Source of the DNA: an uncultured bacterium
GTDB taxonomy: Bacteria > Actinomycetota > Coriobacteriia > Coriobacteriales > Coriobacteriaceae
NCBI GenBank assembly: GCA_905214425.1
Contig: CAJMLY010000004.1
Span: forward strand, 88,555 to 152,554
Length of the DNA stretch: 64,000 nucleotides
Direction of reading: 5' to 3'
Part shown: positions 1-9,380 of the stretch, one piece after another
Numbering within the stretch: the stretch's first letter is position 1
Layout: the number at the start of each line of letters is the position of its first letter
Translations under genes and position numbers: made by a program
Notes under the pieces: model-generated
What the model saw: only the letters and a program-made list of their open reading frames with translations
What the model was told of the DNA's origin: nothing
The model's database searches: none

Positions 1-174
1 AGCTGGTACTTAAAGGGCATGCCCCATGCCGCCGCCTGGCGCGCTCAGGTGGTGCGTTGCTCTACGTACGAGGAGTTCATGTCGCTGGTCGATGATATCG
101 AGCGCGATGTGGTGGCCTGCGAGGCCGCGCTTGCCGCCGGTGAGTCGGTGCCCGATCATCCGCTGGAGGCTTAA
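1..174 (+). CDS. dus: tRNA-dihydrouridine synthase, C-terminal end (partial)
   Basis: The first 57 codons are open in frame 1 and end in TAA. They read SWYLKGMPHAAAWR near the start, which matches the C-terminal helical end of DusB-type synthases, where a conserved WY-K-G-P segment follows the TIM barrel. The enzyme reduces uridine to dihydrouridine in tRNA with FMN. Only the tail is in the window, so the flavin site cannot be checked. The hemW GTG lies two bases after the stop, which suggests co-transcription. Confidence 0.75.
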   Translation, partial: SWYLKGMPHAAAWRAQVVRCSTYEEFMSLVDDIERDVVACEAALAAGESVPDHPLEA

Positions 175-176
175 GG

Positions 177-1409
177 GTGGCCGTTACCGCGCTGTACGTG
201 CACGTGCCGTTTTGCGCTCAAAAATGCCGCTATTGCGACTTTGACTCGCGCAGCTTTGCTCTGTGTGATTTGGATGCTGCGCTCGATTCCTATTTTGAGC
301 AGCTGTATGCGCGCCTCGATTCCTTTGGCGACGCCGGGGCGCTTGCGCAGGTCCGCACGGTCTATATTGGCGGCGGCACGCCGTCACTTGCTGGGGAGCG
401 CCTGGTGAAACTTGCCCGTCGTATCTCCATGTGGTGCAAGCCCGTTGAATTTACTTGCGAAGCCAATCCTGAGTCGCTGACCGCCGAGCTCGCCACCGCG
501 CTTGCCGAGGCGGGTGTCACGCGCATCTCTCTGGGCGTGCAAACCCTCGACAATACCGAGCTGGCTGCTATTGGCCGCATTCACGATGCTAATCGGGCAC
601 TTGCGGCTATCGCGACGGTGAAGGACGCTGGCCTCGATGTGTCGTGCGACCTGATGTGCGGCCTACCCGGGCAGACGGCCGCAAGCTGGCGGAGCACGCT
701 CGATGGCGTGTTGGAGGCGGCGCCTCATCATGTGTCGGTCTACCCGCTCACGCTCGAGGAGTGCACGCCACTCTATCGCATGGCGTGCCGTGACGAGTCG
801 CTCGAGCCCGATGAGGATTTTCAGGCTTCGTGCATGGACGCGGCGCGTGAGCGCCTGGGTGCGGCCGGCTATCTTCCGTATGAGGTGGCAAGCTACGCGC
901 TCGATGGACATGAGTGCGCACATAACATTGCCTACTGGACCGGACGGGGCTACCTGGGCCTGGGTCGTTCTGCCGCGGGCATGCTCGACGACGAGGATTT
1001 CGACCGTCTTGCAGGTTTGTTCCCCGGCGTGTCTTCTCGAGGCGATGCGTACCGCGTGCGTCTGGTGCAACGTGACGATGACGCGACGGCGTTCGAGGCC
1101 GAATATCTGTCGCAGCGCGAGGCTGTCGCCGAAGACTTGATGCTTGCTTGTCGCATGACGCGCGGTGTTGCGTCCGACCTGTTGGCTCGTGCAGCTTGTG
1201 TCATCCCAACGGGCGAGCTGGCAGCTGCCTGCGATCGCGCGCTCGAATTGGGTCTTGCCACTTGGGTGCCCGAGACGCTCGGGATTCATGAGGGACCCTT
1301 CACCTCGGCAGATGTCATCGCGGGCCATGTTCGAGCTCGTCTGGCGCCGACCCATCTGGGCTGGCTCGATGGAAATGTTCTGTTCGAGCTGTTTTGGGAT
1401 CTAGCTTAG
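177..1409 (+). CDS. hemW: HemW-like radical SAM protein
   Basis: This 410-residue protein has the radical SAM cluster motif C-x3-C-x2-C at residues 13-20 (CAQKCRYC), followed by an aromatic/aspartate pair typical of HemN/HemW, and a GGGTPS motif near residue 63. HemW proteins are heme-trafficking chaperones; many are misnamed oxygen-independent coproporphyrinogen III oxidase. Length fits HemW. The GTG start is chosen because GGAGG lies 7 bases upstream, inside the end of dus. It sits between dus and two dnaJ-like genes; hemW beside heat-shock genes is a common arrangement in Gram-positive bacteria. Confidence 0.88.
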   Translation: MAVTALYVHVPFCAQKCRYCDFDSRSFALCDLDAALDSYFEQLYARLDSFGDAGALAQVRTVYIGGGTPSLAGERLVKLARRISMWCKPVEFTCEANPESLTAELATALAEAGVTRISLGVQTLDNTELAAIGRIHDANRALAAIATVKDAGLDVSCDLMCGLPGQTAASWRSTLDGVLEAAPHHVSVYPLTLEECTPLYRMACRDESLEPDEDFQASCMDAARERLGAAGYLPYEVASYALDGHECAHNIAYWTGRGYLGLGRSAAGMLDDEDFDRLAGLFPGVSSRGDAYRVRLVQRDDDATAFEAEYLSQREAVAEDLMLACRMTRGVASDLLARAACVIPTGELAAACDRALELGLATWVPETLGIHEGPFTSADVIAGHVRARLAPTHLGWLDGNVLFELFWDLA

Positions 1410-1467
1410 GCCGCTCGGGTAGAATTACCGGAATATATACGCTGCTGTGAGCAGGAGGTTGCCGCGC

Positions 1468-2571
1468 ATGGCGACGATGAACGAAAAAGATTACTACGAG
1501 ATTCTGGGTGTCTCCAAGGACGCCACCTCGCGTGATATTCAAAAGGCCTTCCAGCAAAAGGCCCGTAAGCTCCATCCGGACGTCAATAAAGAGCCGGATG
1601 CCGAGGAAAAGTTTAAAGAGGTTTCCGAGGCCTACGCCGTGCTTTCGGACGAGCAGAAGCGTGCTCGCTATGACGCCATGCGCTCGGGCAATCCCTTTGC
1701 CGGTGCTCCTACGGCTTCGCCCTATGGTGGCGGCTACGCCGGCAGCACGGGCTATGGCAATCCCTTTGAGGGCGGCTTTCCCTTTGGTGGCGCCTGGGGC
1801 CAGCAGCGTCGCGGCCAGGCTGCCTACAATCCCGAGAACGGCGCCAACGTGGTCGTCGATATCAAACTCGACGCCAAGGAGGCCAGGGGCGGTGCCCGCA
1901 AGACCGTCCGCTACACGCGCTTCGATACCTGTAGCAACTGCGGCGGCTCGGGCTCCGTTTCGTCTGAGCATGCCCATACCTGCCCGAGCTGCGGTGGCCG
2001 CGGCCACATCGACGTCGACCTGTCCTTCCTGTTTGGTGCGGGCACATTCCAGTCGGTCTGCCCCGAGTGCGGCGGTTCCGGTAAGGTCGTGGCCGACCCC
2101 TGCCCCGATTGCGGTGGCAGCGGGCGAACCCGTGTGACCTCCGAGCAGACGATTGAGTTTCCTGCCGGCACGCACGATGGCGACGAGGTCCGCATTAGCG
2201 GCATGGGCCATGCTGGCACTAACGGTGCCGCGGGCGGCGACCTGGTCGGCCGCGCCCATGTTGAGGCCGAGCGCTTGGAAGGCAAAGCTCGTACTGGCTT
2301 TTACCTGATGGGCATTGTGGCGCCGTTTTTGGTGCTGTCGGCCATCTCGGGCGTGTTCTCGGCCTTTGCCGTGATGTGCTTTATTCCGTTTACCATGGGC
2401 CTGTTCATGGTGCTTTCGGACGGTGTGCTTCATCGCAGCCTGCTGTGGTGGAAGCGCGGTGCGATGCAGTTTGCCAACGGTTTTGCCAACGGCTTCATGT
2501 TCGCGCTCGTGTCGGTTTGGTTCGCGAGCTGCTCGCAACGGGCCATGCTTTCGCCGTATCAAATGCAATAA
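1468..2571 (+). CDS. DnaJ-like protein with membrane C-terminus
   Basis: A 367-residue J-domain protein. The J domain (about residues 6-70) has an intact HPD at 36-38. A G/F-rich stretch follows, then a four-repeat CxxCxGxG zinc domain at about 154-218. The first part of the substrate-binding domain is present, but the second domain and dimerisation region are missing. From about residue 274 the protein becomes strongly hydrophobic with roughly three membrane-spanning segments. The ATG at 1468 is preferred over the GTG at 1447 because AGGAGG lies 9 bases before it. A second, conventional DnaJ follows directly. It is probably a membrane-tethered co-chaperone. Confidence 0.82.
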   Translation: MATMNEKDYYEILGVSKDATSRDIQKAFQQKARKLHPDVNKEPDAEEKFKEVSEAYAVLSDEQKRARYDAMRSGNPFAGAPTASPYGGGYAGSTGYGNPFEGGFPFGGAWGQQRRGQAAYNPENGANVVVDIKLDAKEARGGARKTVRYTRFDTCSNCGGSGSVSSEHAHTCPSCGGRGHIDVDLSFLFGAGTFQSVCPECGGSGKVVADPCPDCGGSGRTRVTSEQTIEFPAGTHDGDEVRISGMGHAGTNGAAGGDLVGRAHVEAERLEGKARTGFYLMGIVAPFLVLSAISGVFSAFAVMCFIPFTMGLFMVLSDGVLHRSLLWWKRGAMQFANGFANGFMFALVSVWFASCSQRAMLSPYQMQ

Positions 2572-2652
2572 CATCAAACCCTTTGTTTGCGGTCGGCCCA
2601 GCTTGGGTATAGGACGCACTGTGACAATAATGAAAGTCGGAAGGATTCGGTC

Positions 2653-3801
2653 GTGTCGGAAAATAGGGATTACTACGAGGTGCTTGGCGTCGACAGGGAT
2701 GCCGACGCGCGGACGATTAAGCGTGCGTTTTTAAAGAAGGCCCGTACCGTACATCCGGATGTTTCGGACGATCCCGAGGCCGAGGCCAAGTTCAAGGAGC
2801 TCAACGAGGCCTATTCCGTTCTTTCCGATGAGCAGAAGCGTGCTAACTACGACCGTTACGGCACTGCCGACGGTCCTGGTGGTTCGGGCTATGTCGACAT
2901 CAACGATATCTTTGGTGGCATGGGCATGGACGACCTGTTCTCGTCGTTCTTTGGCGGTGGCGCCGGTGGTGGCGCCCGCAGCCGTCGTGAGCGTCGTCGC
3001 GGACGTGACATGGCCATCTCCCTTTCGGTGACGCTCGAGGAGGCGGCGCTCGGTTGCAAAAAGACGATCAGCTATGATCGCCTTGCTCCTTGCGAGGACT
3101 GCAACGGTACCGGTAGGGCCGAGGGTGCACAGGAAAAGCAGTGCAGTCGCTGCCACGGTACGGGCTACGTCACGACGGTTCAGCGATCGTTTTTGGGCCA
3201 GGTTCAGTCTTCCTCGCCTTGCCCCGACTGCCATGGCGAGGGCACGGTTATCGATCATCCCTGCGAGACCTGCGACGGTCAGGGCCGCACGCCTTCGCAC
3301 GAAAAGATCGACATCGATATTCCCGCCGGCGTTTTGACCGGTCGCCAGCTGCGTGTGAGCGGCTTTGGCGAGGCCGGCCTTCGCGGCGAGCCTTCGGGCG
3401 ACCTGATTGTCAACGTGCGCGTTGCCGACCATGAGCGCTTTAAGCGCAACAGTGACGACCTGTACCTGGTGAGCGATATCTCGATTGCGCAGGCTGCGCT
3501 CGGCTGCGAGATCGAGGTCGAGGGCATTATGCCCGACGAGGTCGTTAAGCTGTGCGTCCCCGCCGGCGCCCAGTACGGCGACACCGTGAGCGTCAATAAT
3601 TACGGCATGCCGCGCATTGGCGGTGGCGGTTCGCGTGGCCGCCTGATCGTGCAACTGCGCGTGGTCGTTCCCACCAATCTTTCCAATAAGCAACGCGAGC
3701 TGCTCCGTGCTTTTGCCGACGAGATGGGCGATGACGTCGCTTCCGGTAAGAAGTCGGTGACCGACCGTATCAAGAGTGCCCTCGACGATATCCTCGATTA
3801 A
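2653..3801 (+). CDS. dnaJ: Chaperone protein DnaJ
   Basis: A 382-residue class A DnaJ, complete in all parts: J domain with HPD at 34-36, glycine-rich linker, four CxxCxGxG zinc repeats at about 146-212, and both C-terminal substrate-binding domains. It stimulates DnaK ATPase and delivers unfolded clients. The GTG start at 2653 follows GGAAGG by 7 bases; a longer in-frame TTG start at 2587 lacks a ribosome site and family similarity. grpE, dnaK and hrcA are not in the window. mtaB starts 9 bases after the stop. Confidence 0.93.
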   Translation: MSENRDYYEVLGVDRDADARTIKRAFLKKARTVHPDVSDDPEAEAKFKELNEAYSVLSDEQKRANYDRYGTADGPGGSGYVDINDIFGGMGMDDLFSSFFGGGAGGGARSRRERRRGRDMAISLSVTLEEAALGCKKTISYDRLAPCEDCNGTGRAEGAQEKQCSRCHGTGYVTTVQRSFLGQVQSSSPCPDCHGEGTVIDHPCETCDGQGRTPSHEKIDIDIPAGVLTGRQLRVSGFGEAGLRGEPSGDLIVNVRVADHERFKRNSDDLYLVSDISIAQAALGCEIEVEGIMPDEVVKLCVPAGAQYGDTVSVNNYGMPRIGGGGSRGRLIVQLRVVVPTNLSNKQRELLRAFADEMGDDVASGKKSVTDRIKSALDDILD

Positions 3802-3810
3802 GGAGCCCGC

Positions 3811-5103
3811 GTGCTCGCACCCCATATTTCCGTCGTCAACCTCGGCTGCCGTGTCAACCGGGTTGAGTCTGACCGTATCACTGCCGATCTTATGCGCCTG
3901 GGCTTTGCGATGGTGGAGCCCCAGGATGCCGATTTGATCGTCATTAACACCTGTGCCGTTACGGGCGAGGCCGAGGCCAAGACCCGTAAGGCCGTCCGTC
4001 ATGCGCTGGCCCATCCAAATGAGCCCTATGTGGTCGTGACCGGATGCGTGGTCAATTTGCATCCCGAGGAGCTGTTGGAGCTTTCGGATCGCGTGATTGC
4101 CGAGCCGTCTAAGATCGATGTCGCTGAACGTGTCTGCGATGTGCTGGGCGTTGAGTCCGATAGCGTTCCCGCCTGCTGCGATGGTGACGTGGTCGATGCG
4201 CTCGGTCGTTCGCGGCTGGGCGTGAAGATCCAGGATGGCTGCAACCACCGTTGCACCTATTGCATCGTGTGGAAGGCCCGCGGCCCCGAGCGTTCCGTGC
4301 CCGTCGAGTCCGTGCTTGAGCAAGTTCGCGAGGCCCAGGAGGCCGGCGTGCCCGAGGTGGTGCTGACCGGTGTGAACCTGGGTGCCTACGATGGCAAGAG
4401 CGCGACCGACGAGCATGTCGAAATCGATGAGCTGCTCGAGGCCATCATGGAGCGCACGACTATTGCGCATGTGCGCATTTCCTCGGTCGAACCCATGGAT
4501 ATCTCTGAGCGCCTGCTTAAGGTTATGGCGCGCTATCCGCAGCGTATTGCCCCGTTTTTGCACCTGCCCGTGCAGTCCGGCTGTACGGCGACGCTGCATC
4601 GCATGGGTCGTCCCTATAGTGCCGAGGCCTTTGAGGACACGGTGCGCATGATTCGCGCCATCCTGCCGCAGGTGTCTCTTTCGTGCGACGTCATCGTCGG
4701 TTTTCCTGGTGAGACGGACGAGGAGTTCGAGGAGTCGCTGGCGCTGTGCCGCCGCGTGGGGTTCTCGCGTATGCACGTGTTCCGCTACAGTAAGCGTCCC
4801 GGTACCCTTGCTGCCGACATGCCCGACCAGGTGCCGCCCGAGGTTATGGCCGAGCGCAGCCGCCGTATGCGAGACGCGGCGCAGGAGCTCGCTATTGCCG
4901 ATGCTCGTCGTCGCGTGGGCACTGTCGAGCGTGCCGTGCTCGAGTATGGTGACAACCTGACACTCGGTTCGTTCCATCATGCCCGTCTTGACGGTACCTG
5001 TGGACTTACAGCCCCGTGCCTGCTCGATGTTGCTATCATCGGAGTCGATGATTCCGGCTTGGTCCATGCGCGCAGGGAGGTCCATGGAAGCCTCGAAGAT
5101 TAG
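3811..5103 (+). CDS. mtaB: tRNA (N6-threonylcarbamoyladenosine 37-C2)-methylthiotransferase MtaB
   Basis: This 430-residue methylthiotransferase has an N-terminal UPF0004 domain with three cysteines for the auxiliary Fe-S cluster (N-LGCRVN, NTCAVT, TGC), and a radical SAM domain with C-x3-C-x2-C at about 144-151 (CNHRCTYC). The motif after the cluster (IVWKARGPERS) follows the MtaB pattern rather than the PY-RG pattern of MiaB and RimO. It makes ms2t6A37 in tRNAs. Start is GTG. The last 20 bases overlap the phoH start, so the two are translationally linked. Confidence 0.87.
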   Translation: MLAPHISVVNLGCRVNRVESDRITADLMRLGFAMVEPQDADLIVINTCAVTGEAEAKTRKAVRHALAHPNEPYVVVTGCVVNLHPEELLELSDRVIAEPSKIDVAERVCDVLGVESDSVPACCDGDVVDALGRSRLGVKIQDGCNHRCTYCIVWKARGPERSVPVESVLEQVREAQEAGVPEVVLTGVNLGAYDGKSATDEHVEIDELLEAIMERTTIAHVRISSVEPMDISERLLKVMARYPQRIAPFLHLPVQSGCTATLHRMGRPYSAEAFEDTVRMIRAILPQVSLSCDVIVGFPGETDEEFEESLALCRRVGFSRMHVFRYSKRPGTLAADMPDQVPPEVMAERSRRMRDAAQELAIADARRRVGTVERAVLEYGDNLTLGSFHHARLDGTCGLTAPCLLDVAIIGVDDSGLVHARREVHGSLED

Positions 5104-6070
5104 ACTTACCGTTCCCGAGGGAGTTGATCCCTCGCGTGTTTTGGGCGCCGGCGACGGCGTCCTTCGTGCGCTCGAGAGCTTGGTTCGCGCTCACGTGGTC
5201 GCCCGTGGCGATAGGATCTCCGTGAGCGGCGACCCGGACGAGGTCGAGCTCGTGGCTCGCTTTTTCGAACATGCTTTTCGCGAGGCGGCCGCCGGGCGCA
5301 CGCTGTCTGCCGACGATGTCTCGCGTTGCCTGGCCGTCTTGCGCGACGGCGAGCATGAGGCCACATCGCTTCGCGATGACGTGCTGCTTTCATACCGCGG
5401 TCGTGTCATTCGTCCCAAGACGCTTGGGCAAAAGCGCTATGTGGATGCCATTCGCTCGCATACCATCACCTTTGGCTTGGGTCCTGCCGGTACCGGTAAG
5501 ACCTATCTGGCCATGGCGCTCGCCGTTGCCGCGCTCAAGCGCCATGAGGTGGGCCGTTTGATCTTGACGCGTCCGGTTGTCGAAGCAGGGGAGAACCTGG
5601 GCTTTTTGCCCGGCACCCTCGAGGAAAAGATCGATCCGTACATGCGCCCGCTCTACGATGCCCTTTTTGACATGATGGATCGTGAGCGCACCGATGAGCT
5701 TATGGAGCGCGGCGTGATCGAGATCGCCCCGCTCGCCTACATGCGCGGTCGTACGCTGAGCGATGCTTTCGTGGTGCTCGACGAGGCGCAAAATACCACG
5801 CCCGAGCAGATGAAGATGTTTCTGACGCGCCTGGGTTTTAACTCCAAGTTCGTGATTACCGGCGACCTCAGCCAGCGCGACCTGGTGGGTCGTCGTGGTG
5901 GCTTGGCGGATGTCGAGAAGATTTTGGGCCGTGTCGACGATGTGGCATTTTCTCACCTCGAGCGTGCCGACGTGGTGCGTCATGCCCTGGTGGGTCGTAT
6001 CGTCGAGGCATACGATGCTTATGATGACGTGCGTGAGCAGCGCTCGCGCGACCGAAAGGAGTCCCGTTGA
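5084..6070 (+). CDS. phoH: PhoH family ATPase (YbeZ type)
   Basis: 328 residues. A short N-terminal KH-like region precedes the PhoH P-loop domain, with Walker A GPAGTGKT near residue 133 and Walker B-like DEAQN near 233. The ATG at 5084 is chosen because AGGGAGG precedes it by 3-4 bases; longer frames overlap mtaB deeply. PhoH/YbeZ proteins are NTPases usually coupled to YbeY in rRNA maturation, and ybeY follows here with a 4-base overlap (TTGA), supporting joint function. Confidence 0.9.
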   Translation: MEASKIRLTVPEGVDPSRVLGAGDGVLRALESLVRAHVVARGDRISVSGDPDEVELVARFFEHAFREAAAGRTLSADDVSRCLAVLRDGEHEATSLRDDVLLSYRGRVIRPKTLGQKRYVDAIRSHTITFGLGPAGTGKTYLAMALAVAALKRHEVGRLILTRPVVEAGENLGFLPGTLEEKIDPYMRPLYDALFDMMDRERTDELMERGVIEIAPLAYMRGRTLSDAFVVLDEAQNTTPEQMKMFLTRLGFNSKFVITGDLSQRDLVGRRGGLADVEKILGRVDDVAFSHLERADVVRHALVGRIVEAYDAYDDVREQRSRDRKESR

Positions 6071-6576
6071 GTGTATTGATCAGCAACGATGCCGAGCTCG
6101 ATACGCTGCTCGACGCGCAGGAAGTGGAGCACATCTGCGAGGTTGTGCTTGCCGCCGAGGGCGTTGAACGTGAAGTCGAGATTTCCCTTTCGTATGTCGA
6201 CGAGGACGAGATGCACGAGCTCAACCACGAGTGGCGTGGCATCGACCGCACCACCGATGTGCTCTCGTTTGAATGCGACTCGGCCTTTGACGAGGATATT
6301 CCCGCCGACGAGACGCTCGAGCTCGGCGATATCATCTTGGCCCCGCAGGTCATTGCCCGTCAGGCCCCCGGCTTTGGCAATAGCCCTGCCGACGAGTGCC
6401 GCCTGATGCTCGTACACGGCATGCTGCACCTGCTGGGGTATGACCATATCGAGGACGACGAGGCCGAGGTCATGGAGGCCCGCGAGGACGCTATCCTGCG
6501 CGATCTGGCGCTCGAGCGCGGCGAGGACCCCAAACTCGTTCACGTCGGCCCCATCACCAATCATGCCCACGACTAG
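6067..6576 (+). CDS. ybeY: Endoribonuclease YbeY (rRNA maturation factor)
   Basis: 169 residues with the family signature HGMLHLLGYDH at about 118-128, giving the three histidines that bind zinc. YbeY is needed for 16S rRNA 3'-end maturation and ribosome quality control. Translation starts at TTG within the phoH stop, with AAAGGAG just upstream. Order phoH-ybeY-dgkA-era-recO is a widely conserved cluster in Gram-positive bacteria. Confidence 0.92.
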   Translation: MSVLISNDAELDTLLDAQEVEHICEVVLAAEGVEREVEISLSYVDEDEMHELNHEWRGIDRTTDVLSFECDSAFDEDIPADETLELGDIILAPQVIARQAPGFGNSPADECRLMLVHGMLHLLGYDHIEDDEAEVMEAREDAILRDLALERGEDPKLVHVGPITNHAHD

Positions 6577-6585
6577 GAGCCGCTT

Positions 6586-6963
6586 ATGATTCCCGGATCG
6601 AACAAGGACCATCCGTCCTTTTTAAAGTCGTTCTCCTACGCCATGGAGGGCTTCGTCACCGCCGTCAAGACCGAGCGCAACATTAAGGTTATGCTCGCAG
6701 CGGGCGTGTGCACCATCATTGCCGGCTGCATCGTGGGGCTCGACATTGCCGAGTGGGCCACGATTATCATCTGCTGCGGCCTGGTGATTCACGGCGAGCT
6801 GTGCAATACCGCCATGGAGGCCATTGTCGATCTGGCGACCCAGGAGCTCCATCCGCTGGCAAAACGCGCCAAGGACATCGCCGCCGCCTCGGTATACGTA
6901 CTTTCAATCACCGCCGCGATTGTGGGCTTGCTTGTTTTTGCCCACGCGCTCGGCTTTATTTAG
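6586..6963 (+). CDS. dgkA: Diacylglycerol/undecaprenol kinase family protein
   Basis: A 125-residue integral membrane protein with about three transmembrane helices. The conserved DgkA core with E and N residues (HGELCNTAMEAIVDL, KRAKDIAAASV) is present. In Gram-positive bacteria this family usually phosphorylates undecaprenol to recycle the cell-wall lipid carrier; the substrate here cannot be read from the sequence. ATG follows GGAG by 6 bases, and the gene lies between ybeY and era as in bacilli. Confidence 0.88.
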   Translation: MIPGSNKDHPSFLKSFSYAMEGFVTAVKTERNIKVMLAAGVCTIIAGCIVGLDIAEWATIIICCGLVIHGELCNTAMEAIVDLATQELHPLAKRAKDIAAASVYVLSITAAIVGLLVFAHALGFI

Positions 6964-6975
6964 AAAGGGATTCCC

Positions 6976-8052
6976 ATGTCCGACAATATGCAGCCTATCG
7001 ATGAAATTTTGGACGACGAGTCCCTGGAAGCGGTGGATGCCGAGGCGACCGAGGACATCGAGGACGTCGAAGTTTTCGACCCGTTTGAGGGCATGAGCGA
7101 CGAGGAACTCGACGCCCTGTGCGACGAGGATGATGCCTCCATGGGCTTTGGCGACGTTGAGCCCGGTTTCCGCAGTGGCTTCGTGGCCTTGGTCGGCCGC
7201 CCCAACGCCGGTAAGTCAACGCTGCTCAACGCCTGCTATGGCAAAAAGGTCGCCATCACCTCGCCGGTGGCCCAGACGACCCGCCGTCGCATGCGCGCCG
7301 TCGTCAACCGCCCCGGCTACCAGCTGGTCTTTGTCGATACCCCGGGTATCCACAAGCCCAAGGACGGTCTAGGGTCCGAGCTCAACAAGAGCGCGCTGTT
7401 CGAGCTGAACGATGTCGATGTTGTCGCGTTTTTGATTGATGCCACTAAACCGATCGGCAGGGGAGACGCCTGGGTTGCCGAGCGTGTCAAGAATGCCCGT
7501 TCCAAGAAGGTCCTGGTGCTCACCAAGGCCGATGAAGCCGACCCCGCACAGGTCATGGAGCAGCTTAAGGCCGCCCACGAGCTTATGGAATATGACGACG
7601 AGATCGTGACGTCGTCGGTCAAGAACTTTAACGTCGATGCCTTCATCGAGACCGTTGCGCACTTTTTGCCCGAGGGTCCGCGTTGGTTCCCCGAGGACAT
7701 GGGTACCGACGCTTCCGATGAGACGCTCGTTGCCGAGTTTGTGCGCGAGAAGGTCTTGCGCCGCACCCGTGATGAGATCCCGCACTCCGTGGGCGTGATT
7801 TGCGATGCGCTTGAGCAGACCAAGAAGGTGCTGCGCGTGCACGCCACCATTTACGTCGAGCGCGAGGGCCAAAAGGGCATCATCATCGGCAAGGGCGGCG
7901 AGATGATCAAACATATCGGCATCGACGCCCGTCGCGACCTTGAGCGCATCTTTGGCACCCAGGTCTTTTTGGAGCTGGACGTGAAGGTCAAGGCCGGCTG
8001 GCGTGACGACGAGGCCCAGATTCGCCGCTTTGGCTATAACGCCGAGGATTAA
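6976..8052 (+). CDS. era: GTPase Era
   Basis: 358 residues, longer than the usual 300 because of an acidic N-terminal extension of about 65 residues rich in Asp and Glu. The GTPase domain has G1 GRPNAGKST near residue 74, G3 DTPGI and G4 TKAD. A C-terminal KH domain follows with GIIIGKGGEMIKHIG near 300. Era binds the 3' end of 16S rRNA and helps assemble the 30S subunit. The extension has no recognisable motif. recO follows 12 bases later. Confidence 0.95.
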   Translation: MSDNMQPIDEILDDESLEAVDAEATEDIEDVEVFDPFEGMSDEELDALCDEDDASMGFGDVEPGFRSGFVALVGRPNAGKSTLLNACYGKKVAITSPVAQTTRRRMRAVVNRPGYQLVFVDTPGIHKPKDGLGSELNKSALFELNDVDVVAFLIDATKPIGRGDAWVAERVKNARSKKVLVLTKADEADPAQVMEQLKAAHELMEYDDEIVTSSVKNFNVDAFIETVAHFLPEGPRWFPEDMGTDASDETLVAEFVREKVLRRTRDEIPHSVGVICDALEQTKKVLRVHATIYVEREGQKGIIIGKGGEMIKHIGIDARRDLERIFGTQVFLELDVKVKAGWRDDEAQIRRFGYNAED

Positions 8053-8064
8053 GCCCCGGCGTTT

Positions 8065-8814
8065 ATGGCAGGCTCCCGGACATATCGCACGAAGGTGCTC
8101 GTGCTCGATAAGACTAAGCTCAAAGAGACTGACCTGATCTTGACGATGCTTGACGAGCGGGGCCGGCAGGTGCGTGCCGTGGCAAAGGGTGCGCGTAAGC
8201 CCGGCGGGCGGTTGGCGGCGCGCTGCGAGCTGTTCTGTACCGTCGACATGTTGCTCGCACATGGACGCTCGCTCGACGTGGTTTCTCAGGCCGAGCTTAT
8301 GGAAGCGCCGCTCGGCGCCGCGCCCGATTACGAGATGACATGCGCCGCAAGCGCGATCGCCGAGGTCGCGCGCGTGTGCTCGTTCGAGGACGCCGAGGAC
8401 CCGTTTACCTTTGCCATCACGCAGCGAGCGCTTGCCCTGGTGGGCAGCGGGCTCGACGCGGCGCATTTGGATCTACTTGTGGCGGCATATGTCTTTAAGC
8501 TGCTGTCGCACGTTGGCTATCGACCCGATTTTTCGGCCTGCGTGCTGTGCGGAGACCCCATGCTGTCGTATTTTTCGCCCCAGGCCGGCGGTCTCATGTG
8601 CGGGTCGTGCGCGTCGAGCGTTCCGGGTGCCGAGCTGGTGTCGACCGGTGAGGTCGCATGGCTGCGCGCCCTCATGTCCATGACCTTCGATGCGCTCATG
8701 GCCGAGAGGGTCGACCCCCATACCGCTGCCTTTTTGCTGGGGCTTTCGCACGTGTGGGCTGCGACGCACACCGATCAACGTCTCCGTGCGATGGAATTCA
8801 TGTTGGGTCGGTGA
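8065..8814 (+). CDS. recO: DNA repair protein RecO
   Basis: 249 residues. The N-terminal OB fold is basic (KGARKPGGRLAA), and the C-terminal helical domain carries a four-cysteine zinc site, CVLCGDP ... CGSC, starting near residue 158. RecO loads RecA onto SSB-coated single strands with RecR and anneals complementary strands. Position after era is typical. The start follows the era stop by 12 bases without a clear Shine-Dalgarno sequence. Confidence 0.92.
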   Translation: MAGSRTYRTKVLVLDKTKLKETDLILTMLDERGRQVRAVAKGARKPGGRLAARCELFCTVDMLLAHGRSLDVVSQAELMEAPLGAAPDYEMTCAASAIAEVARVCSFEDAEDPFTFAITQRALALVGSGLDAAHLDLLVAAYVFKLLSHVGYRPDFSACVLCGDPMLSYFSPQAGGLMCGSCASSVPGAELVSTGEVAWLRALMSMTFDALMAERVDPHTAAFLLGLSHVWAATHTDQRLRAMEFMLGR

Positions 8815-8952
8815 TGATGCGCAAGCGCGGGCTGCTTGTGGTAACATACCGACCTGTTAGTACCTCGACCTTGGATGCTCGCTCCACCGGCGGCTTCCCA
8901 GTCCGAGGCGAATAGCGTCGCCCGCGGGCGACAAGAAACGAAAGGTGAAACA

Positions 8953-9231
8953 ATGACTGTTTCCAAAGAGCGCAAGGCGGAGCTGACTGCCCAGTTCGGT
9001 AACACCCCGGTCGACACCGGCAACCCCAAGGTTCAGGTCGCCATCCTGACCGAGCGCATCAAGGAGCTGACCGAGCACATGAAGTCCCACCAGAAGGACT
9101 TCCACACCCGTCGTGGCCTGCTCATGCTCGTCGGCCGTCGTCGTCGTCTTCTCTCCTACATCAAGAAGAACGACATCGTCGAGTACCGTGAGCTCATCAA
9201 GGCTCTGGGCATCCGCGACAACATCCAGTAG
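8953..9231 (+). CDS. rpsO: 30S ribosomal protein S15
   Basis: 92 residues, very close to the family length of 88-90. The conserved core is present (GNTPVDTGNPKVQVAILTERI; RRGLLMLVGRRRRLL). S15 binds the central domain of 16S rRNA. ATG at 8953 follows AAAGGTG; earlier in-frame codons are leader. A hairpin terminator lies 15 bases after the stop and pnp follows, the common rpsO-pnp order. Confidence 0.97.
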   Translation: MTVSKERKAELTAQFGNTPVDTGNPKVQVAILTERIKELTEHMKSHQKDFHTRRGLLMLVGRRRRLLSYIKKNDIVEYRELIKALGIRDNIQ

Positions 9232-9246
9232 GATTTGTACATGCTA

Positions 9247-9277
9247 AGAGCGTCCTGCGCAGCGGGGCGCTCTTTTT
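9247..9277 (+). terminator. Rho-independent terminator after rpsO
   Basis: A GC-rich hairpin, AGAGCG-TCC ... GG-GCGCTCT, is followed by five T. It separates rpsO from pnp. Confidence 0.8.
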
Positions 9278-9380
9278 GTGTAAGGGCGTGAACAATCACG
9301 CTCTGAAGCGTGGCGGGGGCAGGGGGCCCGCGTCACATGAGAAGCCCGCAGGCAAGGGGCCTGTGGGGTAAAGGAGAACA

